This document shows, piece by piece, positions 5,178-6,539 of a stretch of 6,539 bases of DNA (the first letter of the stretch is position 1; every line of letters starts with the position of its first letter). Both the position numbers and the translations under genes were made by a program. The notes under the pieces were generated by a model. It was not told the origin of the DNA, searched no databases, and saw only the letters and a list, made by a program, of their open reading frames with translations. Source of the stretch: an uncultured Lachnospiraceae bacterium (GTDB lineage: Bacteria; Bacillota; Clostridia; Lachnospirales; Lachnospiraceae); the NCBI GenBank assembly GCA_900557385.1, contig USSP01000107.1, positions 1 to 6,539 of the forward strand, written 5' to 3'.

Positions 5178-6539
5178 ATGAGTTTAAGAATCGAAGGAGA
5201 TAATAAAAAAACAGATGAACACATCCTTGTTTGTCTGTCTGCTGCACCTTCGAATCAGAAAATAGTAGATACAGCGGCGAAAATGGCGAATGCGTTGCAG
5301 GCACGTTTTACAGCTCTGTATGTGCAGACTGGTACAAAATCAGAAGCCTTAGATAAAGAAAATCTGGAAGAACATATTCGGTACGCAGAAATGCTTGGAG
5401 CAGAAATTGTAACGACTCATGGGGAAAACATACCAGTACAGATTGCAGAGTATGCCAGGCTGTCCAATGTCCGGCTTTCAGATGTGACCAAAATCGTGAT
5501 CGGACAAAGTAATGCCAGACGGAATCATTTTTTCAGCAAGTCAACTTTGACGGAAAAGTTGATTGAAATTGTACCGGATATTGATATCCATATAATCCCA
5601 GATACGGTAAAAACCAGGAGTTATCAGAAACAGCCATTTACATGGTATGTAGAAAAACCGTCTGCAAGAGATTATTTCCTGACAGTTTTTATATTTGCAG
5701 TATGCACTTTCATTGGGTTGCTGTTTCAGAAGCTGAAATTCACAGATACGAATATTGTAACGATATACATCTTGGGTGTTTTGGTTACTTCAATAGTGAC
5801 AGATGGTTATCTTTGCAGTATAGCCGGTTCGTTCTTAAGTGTAGTTTTATTTCGTTTTTTTCTGACAGAACCCAGGATGTCTTTTCATACTTATGCGGTG
5901 GGTTATCCGGTAACTTTTTTTATAATGCTTATTTCATCCGTACTTACGGGAGCACTTGCGGCAAAGCTAAAGACGCATGCAAAGATGTCCGCACAGCTTG
6001 CCTTTCGCACACAGGTGCTGTTTGATACAGATCGTCTGATGCAAAAGGCCCAAGGAGAAACAGAGATCCTTGATGTTACCTGTACACAGTTGATCCGTTT
6101 GCTAAACCGTAATATTACAGCATATGTTGTGGAAAATGGAACTTTATCAGGGGGAAAGCTGTTTTCTGAAGAAAAAGAAGACACAGAAGATTTTTTAATA
6201 CCAGAAGAACAGCGGATTGCCAGATGGGTCTATGAAAACAGACAGCGTGCCGGTGCATCCACGCAATATTTTCCACAAGCTAAATGTCTATATCTGGCAA
6301 TCCGAAACGGAAATAGTGTTTACGGTGTAATTGGAATACCACTGCAAGAAGAAATTCTGGATTCTTTTGAATACAGCATCCTGCTGTCTGTAATAAATGA
6401 ATGTGCACTTGCAATGGAGAATGCGAAAAATGCTACTGAAAAAGAGAAAAATGCGGTTTTGGCTAAAAACGAGCAACTGCGGGCAGACCTTCTTCGGGCA
6501 ATCTCCCATGATCTTCGGACGCCTTTGACAGCGATTTCC
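5178..6539 (+). CDS. kdpD: KdpD-like sensor histidine kinase, short form lacking the N-terminal KdpD domain (3' end cut)
   Basis: The frame is open for 454 codons to the window edge. Residues about 14-143 form the KdpD-type USP domain (ILVCLSAAPSNQK, FTALYV at 44-49, VIGQSNARRN around 107-116, STLTEKL). Residues about 166-263 are the DUF4118 membrane domain with four helices (about 166-184, 192-208, 211-229, 243-263) and the hallmark sequences FTDTNIVTIYILGVL and FFLTEPRMSF. A basic segment (AAKLKTHAK) follows. Residues about 283-415 resemble the GAF region, a coiled linker follows, and the H-box ISHDLRTPLTAIS places the phospho-acceptor at H444. The catalytic ATPase domain lies beyond the window. 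E. coli KdpD begins with a domain of about 230 residues carrying Walker-type motifs; it is absent here, and only 107 bp separate this start from ktrA. KdpD kinases sense K+ limitation and phosphorylate KdpE. A role in controlling the adjacent ktrBA is inferred from position. Confidence 0.92.
   Translation, partial: MSLRIEGDNKKTDEHILVCLSAAPSNQKIVDTAAKMANALQARFTALYVQTGTKSEALDKENLEEHIRYAEMLGAEIVTTHGENIPVQIAEYARLSNVRLSDVTKIVIGQSNARRNHFFSKSTLTEKLIEIVPDIDIHIIPDTVKTRSYQKQPFTWYVEKPSARDYFLTVFIFAVCTFIGLLFQKLKFTDTNIVTIYILGVLVTSIVTDGYLCSIAGSFLSVVLFRFFLTEPRMSFHTYAVGYPVTFFIMLISSVLTGALAAKLKTHAKMSAQLAFRTQVLFDTDRLMQKAQGETEILDVTCTQLIRLLNRNITAYVVENGTLSGGKLFSEEKEDTEDFLIPEEQRIARWVYENRQRAGASTQYFPQAKCLYLAIRNGNSVYGVIGIPLQEEILDSFEYSILLSVINECALAMENAKNATEKEKNAVLAKNEQLRADLLRAISHDLRTPLTAIS

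Noticed and set aside
5642..6025. Open + frame of 127 codons inside the kinase gene
   Set aside because: It overlaps the clear USP/DUF4118/GAF coding frame of the KdpD-like kinase in another phase and shows no recognisable protein.

Overview
The window looks like chromosomal DNA of a gut-type Clostridia (Firmicutes), most likely Lachnospiraceae. The evidence is the strong AGGAG-type ribosome binding sites, a large secreted BspA-like leucine-rich-repeat protein with CxxCG repeats of the kind common in that family, and a KtrB/KtrA potassium transporter. No RNA gene, CRISPR array, insertion sequence or integrase was seen. All genes read on the + strand.

Left part (1-2756, about 50% GC in sampled lines): two adjacent genes for surface or secreted proteins. 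The first is cut by the window edge and only its C-terminal end is present. The second is complete (789 aa) and overlaps the first by ATGA. Both end in the same unusually basic domain of about 98 residues, aligned without gaps at roughly 61% identity by hand count. They are therefore tandem paralogues or domain-sharing partners, probably translated from one mRNA.

Middle (2757-3065): a 309-bp stretch without a clear intact gene. It holds a strong Shine-Dalgarno site in front of a six-codon frame, in-frame stops, and a later open frame that weakly resembles the C-terminus of a class V aminotransferase/cysteine desulfurase. It looks like the debris of a decayed gene, and it lies where the base composition changes.

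Right part (3066-6539, about 40-45% GC in sampled lines): a potassium homeostasis module. ktrB encodes the K+-translocating membrane subunit and ktrA the cytosolic RCK gating subunit. A KdpD-like sensor histidine kinase follows and runs off the window after its H-box. The kinase lacks the classical N-terminal KdpD domain; it starts directly with the universal-stress-protein (USP) domain, followed by the four-helix DUF4118 membrane domain, a GAF-like region and HisKA. A perfect extended -10 (TGATATAAT) in the 107-bp ktrA-kinase gap suggests the kinase also has its own promoter.

The most interesting inference is that two proteins of this cluster could read c-di-AMP. One is KtrA through its RCK_C domain. 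The other is the kinase through a USP motif (S21-x-A23-x20-FTALY) that nearly matches the one described for Staphylococcus aureus KdpD. The linkage suggests a KdpD-type kinase controlling a Ktr transporter rather than, or in addition to, KdpFABC; no kdp transporter gene is in the window.
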